From the NCBI GenBank assembly GCA_947652605.1, contig OX393577.1, forward strand, positions 57,188,108 to 57,252,107: a DNA stretch of 64,000 nucleotides, read 5' to 3'. A model generated the notes under the pieces. That model searched no databases. It was given only the letters and a program-made list of their open reading frames with translations, and had not been told where the DNA came from. The stretch's first letter is position 1; each line of letters starts with the position of its first letter. Made by a program: the position numbers and the translations under genes. Shown here piece after piece: positions 1-12,504 of this stretch. This DNA is from Elmis aenea (taxonomy: Eukaryota; Arthropoda; Insecta; Coleoptera; Elmidae).

Positions 1-780
1 CAAAAATAATTACAATTTTCGTTTATTATTTGTTAACATTTTCGATAGCGTACCAACCTCTGTAGCGCATTTAAATCGTAACTCCTTTCCTTGCAAAAAT
101 TTTCAAATTGTTTCCATATTGACATTTTGGATGCAACAGTATTTTTGGGAGTTATATTTGCAACAGTTTTTTGTATTTCTTCTATGGAAGTTATTCCGAA
201 ACGGCTTATGTCAAATAATATATTTTACAACTGTCAAACATCTGTAAACAAACAACCAGGTTGCTAAGGATATAATTGACATGACAACGGGATGTTTTCG
301 CTATTTTGGAGGTGAAAAAATCCCTAGGGATTTTATCGCTTAAAAATGAAAGTGATTGGTCAAAACATTAAGGCGTGACTATAATTTGACAAAGTGATTG
401 GTTTATATCAGTTTATATGACCATGAGGGGAATAGTCAATTATATTTGACTTAAGTGATTTATGTTTGATAAGAGTTAATTAGTTTTTCATAAAAAAATA
501 TAAATAGTTGATTTTTGTAAACAATTTGTAGTATATAAGAAAAAATTACAAGGATCTCAGTTTTCGTGCCATTTTTTGTATGTTTAATTAAAGTGAACAT
601 TTCAAAGTTTAAATAAACAATATTTTTTCTAAATTTCTGTTTTTTTTTATTTATGTAGAAAGTATTTCACATAAACCATACAAAAAACTAGTATTTGCAG
701 TAAAGTTTATTTAGATAGAGCTCTTTTATAATCGTACGTCGTTTTGACGTATGATTGGCCTTTATAGCCTCAAAAATATG
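1..780. other. AT-rich stretch, no gene seen
   Basis: No open reading frame of note, no RNA gene and no element ends with duplications were recognised. The stretch is AT-rich with short homopolymer runs. Confidence 0.5.
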
Positions 781-1150
781 ATTGGGCTTCTAGGGTTAAA
801 TAGGCCATAGCCAACTGTAGCTTCTATTGAAAAAAGGCGAGGTATGTGTTATCACTTTTTAACGGCGAGCGTATTTTTTTTTTACTATCAAAATTTACAT
901 AAAAATATCTACATTGATCTTTATAAACTTTTTCGATATTTGCAACAATAACGGAGATATAACACATTGTTAATAATATGACAAAAAAACCTTTTTTTTA
1001 ATAACTCAAAAACCGAAAATTATAAAATATGTTTAAAAACGGTTCTGAGCTTGTTTCAAAAAACTGCACACTTTTTGTAATTTAACGATTTCTATCTTGA
1101 CTATTAAGCGAGATGCCCATTTAATCCCATCGAATTTGGACCACCCTGTA
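781..1150 (+). repeat. Dispersed repeat family, copy 1
   Basis: This block shares a series of phrases, in the same order, with 3400-3690 and 46256-46630: 'atagccaact' near the start (copies 1 and 3), 'aacggagatat', 'aagcgagat' and 'cccatcgaattt' in the middle, and an end in 'caccctgt'. Similarity is moderate with indels, so the copies are old. The terminal 'caccctgta' resembles the ends of several short TA-inserting elements elsewhere in the window, which suggests a decayed non-autonomous DNA element; that class call is inference. Confidence 0.5.
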
Positions 1151-2544
1151 CATTACGATCAAAATTATTAATATTTTGTCAAAAACTGTCTAATTTCTTT
1201 TATTTATGCACCGCATATGGTGCGTTAAAAATCCTAATGAGTTTTGTGCTTAACGTCTAAAAGCTGACAAAAAATTATGACGCGAAGTAAGATTGTATTT
1301 TATTACTGCTTGCGTTTTAAAGACAAAAATCATCTCATGACTTTTAAAATACCCGCTCGAATATAAAATGTGTTCCGCTTAACGCAAACGAGGCCGTAAG
1401 TAAAAATCTGTTACAACTTAGCAAAGTTATTTAAATTTCAAAGTAGTTTTTTTTGGCAAGAAACATCCAATTTACATAAAAGAATAAAACCCATTAACAC
1501 CAAAAGGAACATTTTGTTTTGTTCTTTAATATCAATGCATTAAAACACAAACGTACAAAGGGAAAGAAAAGTAGCCGAGCGAAATATATATTCACTATTC
1601 AGTGAAAAGATTCACACTAAGTTCTTATGAAAGCAACGAACAGAATCAAGATTCAGCAGTCTCATTGAAAACACGCGAGGCAGTAATCAAAAGGCGTCAT
1701 AAATACTACTTATATTCACAAGCACGGTTTTTGACGTTTCTTAAATTGAAAAATCCTTCCACAAAATTGCATTTTGGATTTAATTCAACTAGAATTCCAT
1801 TATGGGTAATGGATATCAACGCCACCGCTGCTAATGGTCGCTTGCTACGCTCGATTAACAAACGTTACCAGAGAAATACCGCAGATTTCCTCTTTTATCC
1901 GAGCAGTTGGAAAACTCCAACAATCTTTGACGGTTAATTGTTGTACATAATTAATGGACGCGCAGAACTAACTTCGAAATCATTATTACGTTAAGGAACG
2001 CCTAAATACACCGGGCGATAGCGAAATACGGCCGTTTCACGTGTTGTTAAAATACGAAAGTGCGGTATAAAATTCCATTAAAGCATTACAAGGGCCATTG
2101 ACAGTGTTACGCATTAATTTTGAATAAAGAGGGTGCACGTTTCAATATTAACGACATGGGAATTTCGGAAACAGAGATTGAAGAATAGTTAAATTAGCAA
2201 ATAAATCTGAGTTTACGTGCTCAATGAGAATTGAATCCAAAAATATCCAAAAATGGCGGTTAAAATTGGTAACAAAAATGTGTACAGTTTACTTTTTGCA
2301 AATGATAAAGTAGGGGAGATCTAAGCTAGTTGACAGTTTTACTTTATAATTTTTAACGATTTCTGTGTGATTGATCGAACAATAGTTTGTCTTACATATT
2401 TTAGGTATACATTACCTATTTACATTACGTTTAAGAAAAAAAATTAATGTAGTCCTTACACTTCAGATGATATTTTAACTGATGTAACGGAGCTAGTTGT
2501 AACAATGTTGAGGCACTTAGTAACTGTTAGGTGTGGGACTCTTA
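1151..2544. other. AT-rich stretch, no supported gene
   Basis: One 111-codon open frame lies at 1602-1937 on the plus strand, but it opens at GTG, matches no family I recognise, and has no supporting gene structure. I treat it as a chance frame. Nothing else is identified. Confidence 0.45.
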
Positions 2545-2894
2545 AGGCCTCCACTCATTAGCCAACTTGTCGGAGCCGACCGTCGGGAACCCCGAATTGG
2601 GTGTTGTCTACACACCTCCCGATCAGTCCAACCAACACAGCATAAATGTCATAACTTTTTTTTATTATTTTGGCTCTGATGCAATTTTGTGGATAGCAAA
2701 TTTACAAATAGCGTTAAATTTTCGGTTTAATAGTCCTTATCTAGAGGAATGTGGTGGGGCGATTGGCTTGTTGGATGGTCTGGCCAATCGACCGTTCCAA
2801 CTGTCGTGTTGGTCGAGTGACACACTACACATTAAACACTTTAGCGGAATGGTCGGTCGGTTGTCCAGACAAATTGGTTGGTGAGTAGAGGCCT
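2545..2894. mobile_element. Harbinger-like MITE, 350 bp
   Basis: The ends are imperfect inverted repeats about 30 bp long, starting AGGCCTCCACTCA on the left and ending TGAGTAGAGGCCT on the right. Both sides carry TTA (2542-2544 and 2895-2897), which fits the 3-bp TWA duplication of PIF/Harbinger elements. There is no transposase inside, so it would be non-autonomous. The open frame across it is incidental. The superfamily rests on the 3-bp duplication alone. Confidence 0.5.
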
Positions 2895-2904
2895 TTAAGT
2901 TGTG

Positions 2905-3195
2905 TTGTGCTGACTTTTTTCATGTTTTTCTGTCTTGTGCTAGCTTTTGTATGTCTCTCCATTTGATGTTTCTATCCGGTGCTGCTTTTTTAACTACGTC
3001 TTGCAGGTTTTTCTCGGTCTCCCTTTTTTGTTTTTTCCCGGTAATCTTGCTTCGTAGGCTTTTCTTAAAAATCTCATTTCTGCTGCATTCACTCGGCTAC
3101 TATTTTTATTTGTGTCCACGTATCACTTCCATACAAAAGTGCCGGAGTTTCTACCTTTTTGACCACTTCCACTTTTGTTCGTTTTGGAACTTATC
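2905..3195 (-). pseudogene. LINE reverse transcriptase, C-terminal scrap
   Basis: Read on the minus strand, several short blocks match the C-terminal part of non-LTR retrotransposon polymerases. First comes a block like PALLYGSDTW, then in another frame NAAEMRFLRKAY, then GRPRKTC, then KWRDIQKLAQDR near 2930. The order is right for the segment after the polymerase domain in RTE/CR1-type LINEs, but frameshifts and stops lie between the blocks. It is a dead 5'-truncated or eroded copy. It ends right beside the Harbinger-like MITE. No catalytic YADD motif remains in this piece. Confidence 0.6.
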
Positions 3196-3399
3196 TATTT
3201 CCAAAAAATTTTGTTTTTAAACTGTTCAATATTCTTCCCTTCGGTAACCGAAACGAGATTTTATTAACGGTTAATTTTGGTTAAAACAAAAAACATTATA
3301 ACTGTTAATTTCGGTTATAGAAAGGTGCAATTTTTTTATCTTTACTATTCTACACAAAAAGATCATAGGACTATTGCCTTAATTTTTTTTTAATAATAG

Positions 3400-3690
3400 G
3401 CAATATACAAAGGGGCGTAATTGTTTTTGTACCATTAAATTCTACATAAACATATTTAAAAATAATCTTCATCTTTTCGATATTCACAGCAATAACGGAT
3501 ATATAAATATTACAAAAAAAAACAGTTTTTTGTACTAATAACTTAATCGGAAATGATAAAATATTTTTGAAAACTGCTCTGAGTTTGCCCTAAAAAACTG
3601 CAGATTTTTGGAAATCAAACCGTTTCTCTATCTTGAATAAAGCGAGATACCCGTATAATCCCATCGAATTTGCACCACCCTGTGCAAAAC
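3400..3690 (+). repeat. Dispersed repeat family, copy 2
   Basis: Same family and orientation as 781-1150, shown by 'ttcgatatt', 'aataacgga', 'ctctatcttga', 'gcgagata' and 'cccatcgaatttg' in the same order and by the 'caccctgt' end. It lies between two CGGTT/AACCG-rich segments (3230-3320 and 4100-4510), as does copy 3 near 46.4 kb, so the copies may be nested in related hAT-like elements. Confidence 0.45.
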
Positions 3691-4115
3691 TTTTTAATTT
3701 TTTTGTTCCTTGCTGCATTTTTTAATATATTTCTGCATGCATTTTGTTTGGTTGCACGACATTTTATAATTTTCTTTCAACATTAACTCTAAGCTTTTAG
3801 CAACAATTTATTTCGTTGTTTTTGCCAAGCAGTTGTCATCAAGCTGAAAATTCTTTCCGAGTGGATTTTATACAAATTGGGTGAATTTTTGTTATTACTA
3901 TTTTTTTAATTCACCGATTTTTTAATATAAAGTTTAACTATATTATATTTGCTTACTTAAAAGAGCCATATGAACAAAATATGTTTTTGAATAATTTATT
4001 TTCGTTTTTAGTTAATACATTTATCGAGTTCTTATATTTTTTCAATTCTTAAATTGGAAACGAAGAATATAAAGACAAATAGAATTAGTGTTCAGACTAT
4101 TTCAACTTGTTATCC

Positions 4116-4437
4116 GAGCCGGAACCTAAACTGAACCGAAACTGAACCGGAACCGAAACGAAACCGAACCGGAACTGAATCGAAACTTAACCGGAACCGA
4201 GCCGGAACCGAGCTGGAACTGAACCGAGACCGAACCGGAACCGAACCGAAACCGAACCGAACCCAAACCGGCACCGTACCGGAACCGAACCGGAACCGAA
4301 CCGGAACCGAACCGGAACCGAACCGGAACCGAACCGGAACCGAACCGGAACCGAACCGGAACCGAACCGGAACCGAACCGGAACCGAACCGGAACCAAAC
4401 CGAAACTGAACCGAACGTTTCAGCCAAACCGAAACCG
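4116..4437. repeat. 11-bp minisatellite (accggaaccga)n
   Basis: A tandem array of the 11-bp unit accggaaccga. It is perfect over about 4278-4395 (close to 11 units) and degenerates on both sides. Because 11 is not a multiple of three and the unit has no stop on the minus strand, all three minus frames stay open and encode the same 11-residue repeat rich in F, R, G, S, V and P. The apparent 90-105-residue proteins here are therefore products of the repeat, not genes. The array is near the right edge of a CGGTT-rich, possibly hAT-like block ending about 4510. Confidence 0.9.
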
Positions 4438-4510
4438 GAATCCGAAAGAAAATATTTTCACGGAACGTTACCGTAAACCGAAACGAAATAAATTTCGGTT
4501 CGACTCTCTG

Positions 4511-5832
4511 ATTATAACTACAAATGTTAAGCGATGAAGCACTAAAAAAATTTCAGCATTTAAAAATAAAAAAGGAGTGAAAAGTCGTTTTAAATTTAGA
4601 TTGATAATAGATTAATTAACTCTGCACTAGCTACATTTAAAAAAATATTATATAGGTAGTTTTTTACGCTAGGTGAAATTTATGAAACCTTAAATTAATA
4701 TTGATCTAATTTTTCTTAAATACAACAGTGTATATTTTTTATATAGTCTTACAGAAAATTTCAAATACCCCTGTAATTTATAGTTTCTAAAATGTTGCGA
4801 TTTTATTATAAATTATTAAGACAACGTAATATTTTCTGGTAGGCTATAAAGGTAGATAGCGGTAATTTTGGAAGAATTGAAAAAAAGATTTCCTATGTGC
4901 TTAAGTGAGTCAAGTCAAAAGAGTTTTTCAAAGTAATTAAATTAACATTATTATTTTAGTTTTTGTTGACATATACGCGTTATTAGTGTTTAAGGCAGTT
5001 TTGAGGTTTCACACTCAAAGTATCACCAATATAATTTCCAAGTAAAATATCTCACAATTTGTCGCCATAGTAAAAGACGAAGAAATATTCTCATAAAAAG
5101 ACGAGAATTGTAAATTTAAAAATAAAAATTTTAATGTCGCTGGGAAATGGTTCATTTCTCTTTTTAAACGAGTTATTTCCACGACAATGTAAATATTTAA
5201 CGATCTTTTTACTACAATTAAACAGTTAACTATGTATTCGATAATATTGCAGTTCAAATCCAGTAATGAAGTTTTCTGCCAACAACTAATTGATGAAATA
5301 AAACTGCTAAGAGAAATTCAATATCCATTTTATCTTCTTATTTTTCTTTCGGTACTTTTTATCAAAAGCATTATTTAATTTCAGGGGTTTGAGCTCTTTA
5401 AAGATGAAGCCGCCACCATTTTATAAAAGCATTTTTAAGGATCAAAGGAAGCAGAGACGGACTACCATTTTGTTGGCCTTTGTTAAATAAATTTGTTAAA
5501 GGGCAGATATGTGATAAGTTTATAAAGAAAAACTGATATAAAAAAGTAGCTTGATACAAGATATGATACTATGATCTTAAGATTATTATTTTTTTTAAAT
5601 ATAGAAAAATAAATTTTAATACACAACTTAGCTCAACACACTTTAAAAATTAATAAAATAGCAAATCTTTTCTAGACTTTTGTATACATTATGCATTGAA
5701 CATTCATGACGGTAAATGAAATGCCGAAATGCCGTTACGTCACAAAGAAAAACTTTAAAACCCTTTGTGTGTATTGTTCATTTATTTTATTAATTTAGGT
5801 TTAGTTTCTTTTAAAATTCCCTGGTTCCTGAA
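4511..5832. other. AT-rich stretch, no gene seen
   Basis: Small open frames on both strands (for example 5015-5257 minus) show no recognisable motif. No repeats with clear ends were seen. Confidence 0.5.
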
Positions 5833-5834
5833 TA

Positions 5835-6621
5835 AGGGTGTCCCAATTATACACCGCCAAAAAGTAGGTGCATATTCCTTAGTGAAAATGATGACCAATT
5901 GTCAAATATTTTGTTATCCGAAAATGCTTCCTTTTAAAGTTAGAGACCTCCAAAGTTGCAAGAAAAAAAATCAAAAAATCGATTACGTCCTCGCCGTTTA
6001 AGCTAGAGCTATCAAACTTGGCCGAAATGTTTCCGTGTTTCCCATTGACTTTTTGGGACAATTAGAAAGAAAACACGTAATTGGAAGTATGATTTATAGT
6101 CAGGTCATCCGCTTACCATCTTCAGAATTTTTTTCTGTGGAATAAAATTGAAAATGTCATTCATCCATAAGAAGAGAAAGAAAAATCGTCCCTCTTTGTT
6201 TTTTGCTGTGAACGTAGTCGTTTTCGAGAAAATTAGCGCTAAAGATGCATCGACAAACTCTGTTTATACACCTCAAATATTTTTTTTACTTAACTTAGTT
6301 GGCTAATGTCATGTTTGACTTAAAGCTTGTTCACCTGGTGAGCGGATGACCTGGCTATAAATCAAACTTCCATATACGTGTTTTCTTTCTAATTATCCCA
6401 AAAAGTCAATGGGAAACACCTAAACATTTCGGCTAAGTTTGATAGCTCGAGTTTCAACGGCTAGGACGTAATCGAATTTTTGATTATTTTTTTTTGCAAC
6501 TTTGGAAGTGTCTAACTTTGAAAGGAAGCATTTTCGCATAACAAAATATTTGACAAATGGTCATCATTTTCACTCAGGAATAGGCACCTACTTTTTGGCG
6601 GTGTATTATTGGGACAGCCTG
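5835..6621. mobile_element. Foldback element, 787 bp
   Basis: The left half (from agggtgtcccaat) and the right half (to attgggacagcctg) are inverted copies over several hundred bases. Matching blocks include the 'ccgccaaaaagtaggtgc' region at 5853-5871 against its complement near 6580-6605, and a central block with 'ttgggacaattagaaag' near 6052 matched near 6390. TA lies on both sides (5833-5834, 6622-6623). It has no transposase and is probably a non-autonomous TA-inserting DNA element. The small open frames in it are shadows of the inverted repeat. Confidence 0.7.
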
Positions 6622-6623
6622 TA

Positions 6624-9502
6624 TAATTGTCTTTAACTGTTTAGGATTAAAGTTTTTTTGTTAAAGATTTGAAATTGTTTGTTGGGAGGACGGGATAATA
6701 TGGTTCATGTTTACCAATGGAATTTAACTTGATACGTAATTGTACCAACAGGTATATACAACAAAAAGCTTTCCTACAAGATACAGAATGCCACTGGCAT
6801 AGGCGACGAAATTTGCAATTTTTTGGGTTACAAAACACTCACAGAGAAGAGTACTTATTACTCTTATATTTACTGTTGTTAATTATGGCTCGTGATGGTC
6901 TTTGTATGATGATTGGACCCGCTAACGTTGTTCGTAATACACAGGTCTAGAGCAATTATTACGCAGTAAGAAACAAATAAAACACAAGAATTCTAACAAC
7001 AAACTTCTTTATTTTTAGACCGGCTGTACATTTCTCGGTGGTTGGTTTTTTAACTACCCAAGCGCGACTGTCCCAAGATTTTTGGTTTCCTGTTGTTATC
7101 TCTTTTTTATTGTAGTTGCATCTTTGTTATTATTTCCTATAAACACATATTTGTGCGAGTAGTTTGTTCTACTTATGATGTACAATTTTATCAATAAATC
7201 GTTTATATATGGACGAAACCCAAATATTGACGTTGTAGGACCCAAGTTATAACTGTAATATTATAACGTTAATGAGTTTTACTAAAGTTGTCTTATAACT
7301 TGGCCCTTTTGAAGTGTTACAAGTTTTAGTAACTGATGCATCAGCATTTGTTGCAATGTTATTCATTTAAAAGTAAATGAAATAGTATTAAAGTAAAATA
7401 AAATATTTAATCTCAGGCGAAGTGTCACAATAGACAAAAATTCCGTTGCCGTGGCGCCGAAGTTATGGCTACCCAGATTAAACGTGTTTCTATTGACCAT
7501 TCCCGTTAGTACCTACTGATTTATAGTATATTACCTAACAAGAATTGTAAGAAGCATGTTACGCACGAGTGGAAAAGTTGCGCACGGAGCCGCGTAGCAA
7601 CGAGTACCTATTTCCACGAGTGCGTAATTGCTTTACAACTCGTGTTATGTAGCCTACTTTTTCTACGTACACATAATACATGCGATTATAACGGCGTTTT
7701 GGCTAATATACGCATGTAATTACGTTGTGAATTTTGACGTAAGCCTAATTTGACATTTCTAGACAAGTGTGCGTTTTGCTTACCGTGCGTTAGGACTCAC
7801 TTGCTAGGCATGCAGGAAATGTTTGATCATTTTTTGAAAAACTGTTTTTTGCTTACCTTGCGTAAGGATCCACTTACTATTTATGCAGGCTGTACGGTAA
7901 GAGTCAGGTACATTAGTGGTCGTAGAAAAATATCATTTAACACCTTGTATTAAAAAATGTTCTTACTATGCTGATTCTATTATCAAAGAACATAATTTTA
8001 TTTGCTTCGACTCTTATTGTAAATTTTTGTGCAATCAATTTTGAAGGTATGTATATAAGTTACATGAGATTTAAAGAGTCTTACCTATACGCATTCACAA
8101 ACTTTTTGTAGCAGCGTTAGAACATATGTTACATTTCTTTAATCCTAAATTATTAAATTGATGCTCAAGATATTTCATAATCTCACATAAATCTACATAG
8201 GTAAATGAATGTCGTCCAAAGAAAAAAAGTTCAGTGCCGGGCCAAACGGTATCCGCTCCGAAAAAACTTTGCTGTAAATATCGAGCGTCAAACTTAATGA
8301 AAGAAAAATAAAGTACTGTGTTAAAATTATTAATAAAAACAACACGTACAAACAAAAAAGTAAACCAGTTAGGGAACCACTCAGCGGCATCTCGTTATTC
8401 TGTTCAATAATCCTGCAGACGCGCAAAATCGAGATGTTATAGTATACAATATCAACAGCGCTCGTAAACGAATAACTTGTTTGTAAAATGAAATTGGCAA
8501 TTTCCATCTGAATACTTAGATATACCTCAAGAATACGCTTTAAGAGAAAAAAAAAAAACGAACTGGTTATGGAAATTTACTGTCGCGCGACCTACTTCAA
8601 CCAAATACATATATTCTAATAAAAATATCATGTGCAGTTTAACTTCAAAGTAGCGGTAAAACCAGGAAACCCCTCAGATGTTTGCTTTCCTGCGATTAAA
8701 TTTTTAAGTATTTGCATAACTCTATACATCCATATTGAGATCGCAGGTTTCTAGTCATTAAAAAACTTTTAAAAAGCTAGGTAAAGAAGAAATACAATTT
8801 TCCACATGATCATGATAAGAAAAAACCTGAAAAGCGCAAGGAAACGGAAACCGAATAGTAACTATTACGCCCTTATTATCATTTTCCATACTCCAGGGCA
8901 CACCGAATGTGCTTCCCATCTCATTATATGTATAATGAAAAAACTTTTATCGTATTTAATAACAAATTATCTTTCAAATACCTTTGTAAAACTTTGTCGT
9001 ACCATTAAATTAACTCGAGAAGTTCCAAACCAACTGAGTGTACTAAGGAAAGGCCATCAATTTTGACTGCAAACTTAGCATGAATGAGGTCATTAAAAAA
9101 AGTTTAACCGATGTCTACACAAGATTTGACCTATAAAAAAATCTCCAATTTTTTTTTGTAATCCAATCTTTAAATAATTTTTACCTCTAAAATAAAACTA
9201 AGGGACTAAAAGAAAATATCTTTTTTTTTTTTTTTAATTTGTGGTTTATTGACACTTCAACAGCTCAGGTTATTAGTGTCAGTTGCCTATATTACATCTT
9301 GTTATACATTTTTATTTGTTTTAAAAAATCGATTGTTTTCTTTAGGTTCTCCTTTGTGTCCTTTAAAGCTGATCCAAAGGTACCCGCTATTAGCTGTATT
9401 TTCCTTTCATCCTCGTACTTTGGGCAGTCCATCAGGATATGTTTGACTGTAAGGGGAAGCGCACAGAGAATTTAATTTTACATCCAAAAATTACAGAATA
9501 TA
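6624..9502. other. AT-rich stretch, no supported gene
   Basis: Several open frames of 60-105 codons exist on both strands, none with a recognisable domain. A weak hairpin lies at 7558-7628: ttacgcacgagtggaaa is followed by tttccacgagtgcgtaa, complementary except for a 3-base flip in the middle. Nothing else was identified. Confidence 0.5.
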
Positions 9503-9687
9503 CAGGGTGTTCCATATAAAAAAAACTATGTTTGGTATCAGAGCGCAAAAATAAAACACTGTGTATAGTTGAAAATAAGTTTAGGTTATGTTGTAAATGA
9601 TTACAAACAACTGTTATATTTAACTTTTTTTAATATTATCACTAATAACAGAGCTATCGAACAATTCGTCTTGGCCGGGACACCCTG
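9503..9687. mobile_element. Short MITE, 185 bp, TA-flanked
   Basis: It begins CAGGGTGTTCC and ends GGGACACCCTG, with TA on both sides (9501-9502 and 9688-9689). The ends belong to the same type as those at 23531, 41591 and 58931. There is no coding capacity. Confidence 0.6.
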
Positions 9688-9689
9688 TA

Positions 9690-10213
9690 TAATTGTATAA
9701 TCCTGACCAAAAGTCGAATACTTTTTGAACAGACCTCGTCTTCATAAGTTTGCTGTTTTTAATACCTATATTTTAAAAGTTTTTGGAATACTATAATCGA
9801 CCCAACATTAAGCAGAAGTTATATCATCTCAAAATTTTTAACCCGTACAAATTGTGTTACCTATACATATATCTACATGAGTTTGAATTTTTTCTTAGAT
9901 ATTTAGGAGACAGCAACAAACTGCCACGAAAAAATATTCCTATCTCTTGCCAAAGTATTAATTAAAGAATTTACTAACAATTTTTTTTAAATTTTTGATG
10001 CAAATTTTAATAGTAAAAACTATTTATTAATTTTTTACACCTATTTTATGTTTTTCTTCTCTCTGTTTATTGTTTTTTTATATTCCATATATTTTAAGAC
10101 TTAAATATGACTTATTAAGTACAAAAGTGCAAATATAACAGTTTTTAAATGAAACCAATGCTTTGTAAGAGGAATAAATATTCACTTTTCTTACTTTTTA
10201 AAACTGGATTTAA
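9690..10213. other. AT-rich stretch, no gene seen
   Basis: Nothing recognisable. The last four bases (10210-10213, TTAA) are the target site of the piggyBac remnant that follows. Confidence 0.5.
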
Positions 10214-11561
10214 CCTTGGAGTAGGCGCGCACCTTTTTGTAACAAATATAGTCGCGCGACGTCTTTTAGACATACTAATGTTAAAAGCTATATAAAAATT
10301 TAAAAAACAAAAGCTATTGACATTTATTTTTAAACAACATAAACTTAAACAATTTCCAATTCTTAAAAAAATTATTTTATCATAATAATTAATCAAAACG
10401 ACCGTTGTAATATTAATTTACTCATTCATTCTGTGTCTGATGTATTATCCCCATCATAGCACACCCTGCAAATAAATTTTGTGTGGTCTCAACAAATATT
10501 TTTGTCGCAGGATACACAATGAGTTTTTGAGTTTATTTTTTTGTAAGATGGGCATATCTTGCACGAATCTCTTTGAGTTATCTTTAACTGAAGTAGTCGG
10601 TACCGTATTTTCATCATTACCAATGTATTTGATTAGTTTCCTTTTAAGTCCTCTTGGCAAACTGGAATTATTTGTTTTTTTCTCCATATATTTTTTTATT
10701 AGTTTCCTACCCAACTCTCGCTGGAACAATCGTTGACTTTTTATGTCAACATTATTTGTTTTCAAAATTACCATGGCGTTTATGGCAAAGATGTCCAGAA
10801 AATGAAAGAATATGTTCAGCGGCCAATGGTTACAATTTCTTGACACACTGTATAAGGATGCTTTTTTGTCCACTTCAACAACACCCCCTTTATTTAATTA
10901 TAAAATTATATGATCGATGGCTTTTGCTTAAAGTCTGAGCTTTCATCAATTTCAGCTGATCTGTGTACGTGTAGAGCAGAAAGCGAAACAACTTTGAGAT
11001 TTTTTTTGGTACATAAGAAATTAATGTTCCGACATCGAAAAAGCCAAAAATGCTGGTGGTATATTCAGGCTTACCTTTTGTAGTGATGAAGGAAGGGGGA
11101 TTTTTTATTTTTTATTTGATCGAATTGTACCAACAATGGACAGCTTATAATTTCGTGCTAAATCTATTTGAGTGCCGTCGACTTCAGTCAAAAGTTATTT
11201 TAACCTTATTTAATCTTAAAGCACTCATTTTTGGAAAAAATTATAATAATTTTGACAAACACAAGTAGGCGCGCGAAGTCGATTCGACGTTTACTGTCAA
11301 AAAGCAATAGCCTAAACTGCTCGCGCGATGTCGATTCAACATACGGCGCGCGCTGTCGATTCGACGTCTGCGTTGAGTAGTAGTAATCAGCAAATTATTT
11401 AATGTAGGCGTGATCTATTAGGAGAAATATAGGTTCAATCGTTTTATCACATATGTTTCTTAGGTTGCACGGAAGCACGGGGTGGTAGCATGAGTGAAAA
11501 CACGTTTTCGCGGTAAAATAAAAAGGGGCACTGTCTTTTCAACACCGCGCGACTACTCCAG
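10214..11561 (-). mobile_element. piggyBac remnant 1, about 1.35 kb
   Basis: The left end reads TTAA-CCTTGGAGTAGGCGCGC, as in piggyBac-type elements that insert at TTAA. The right end stops at 'ctactccag' and is not followed by TTAA. The content is an inverted copy of the element at 12505-13844, to which it aligns along its whole length. About half of a typical 2.3-2.5-kb autonomous element is missing, including the N-terminal half of the transposase. Confidence 0.75.
10454..11268 (-). pseudogene. piggyBac transposase fragment (copy 1)
   Basis: This is the C-terminal half of a piggyBac (DDE_Tnp_1_7) transposase, broken into frames. The readable part starts at 10873 and contains the family block DKKASLYSVSRNCNHWPL followed by DIFAINAMVIL, both diagnostic of the region after the last catalytic aspartate. 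Upstream, at 10874-11268, the homologous coding sequence is still present but out of frame; comparison with copy 2 shows a one-base loss near the KGGVD block. Past the middle, the cysteine-rich C-terminal finger (CKIC, HCVSC, DKNIC, FIC) is encoded in a different frame from the 139-residue open frame and contains a stop. The product would be inactive. Confidence 0.75.
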
Positions 11562-12504
11562 AAGTGCAACAAAATGAACAAAATTTTCATGGCTTAATGT
11601 TCAAGATTCTAAGTAAATGTAGCCTAAACAAACTTGATATCATAACTGTAAGAAGTAAAAGTTGATGAGTGCATACTTTGCCGTTAACTAAGCGATAGGA
11701 AATATCAGATAACAAAGTAGTTCGCCGATCGTAACTAGGGAACGGCATAATGAAGAATAATTAACATAGCGGTCCGCGGAATCTATTATTCTCGGGTTAA
11801 ATTATGACCGTATTATTTGATAACGAATTCATCCACCACTGAGATTCCATCCTTAATGCTTTCATTTCGGTTTTATGATTATTAAATTCGGTCGACTGTG
11901 AAGGAAGTTTGATTAAAGTTTACCAATGAATTTTAAATCCACTGATTTTTGAATCTCCAACACCGACTAATTAAGAAAATTATAGTTTAATCGTTTTTAA
12001 CTGGGATGCGATTCTGGTGCTCTGTTAATCGATACGCCTTTTTAAGAACAGGGCCGTCTTAAGGAAAAATTAAAATAACTGAAATATTGAATCAAGTCGT
12101 AAATTGTTAGAACAATGGCTGGATATGTTATACAATTCTTACGAAACTCATTTACTTATATTCGGTTTTTGATTTATAATGGAAGAACGATTAATCGAAA
12201 TTAGATAATTCTTGAAGGACAAAGAGGCACAAACAAATCACTAAGGATTAGCATCAAAATAATTGAGTTTGGTGAAAAAGTCCGGGATAGAGTGAAGCTA
12301 CCACAAAGTTCAGTTTTATTTATAGCGGGAAAACGTTTAAGCTTTCTGAACTCACGTAATTGTTCATAACACTCGCAAGGGGTCTGTGAGACCGAATTTT
12401 GAAATTCAAAAATTAAATGTTTTGCTTTGCTTTTTTTCCTTGTTTTGGTTTCTACTGTTTCCTAAAATTTTTTTAAAATAAAACGTGCCGAACATAGTTA
12501 TTAA
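11562..12504. other. Spacer between two inverted piggyBac copies
   Basis: No gene is seen. Around 12185-12250 the sequence resembles 14912-14975 ('ttaatcgaaat', then 'ttgaag.acaaag..gcac'), so a dispersed repeat is present in both places. Confidence 0.5.

Noticed and set aside
1602..1937. 111-codon open frame as a possible gene
   Set aside because: It begins at GTG, has no recognisable domain and no splice or promoter context.
4110..4427. Overlapping 90- and 105-residue proteins rich in F, R, G, S and V
   Set aside because: They are translations of the 11-bp tandem array; every minus frame gives the same repeat.
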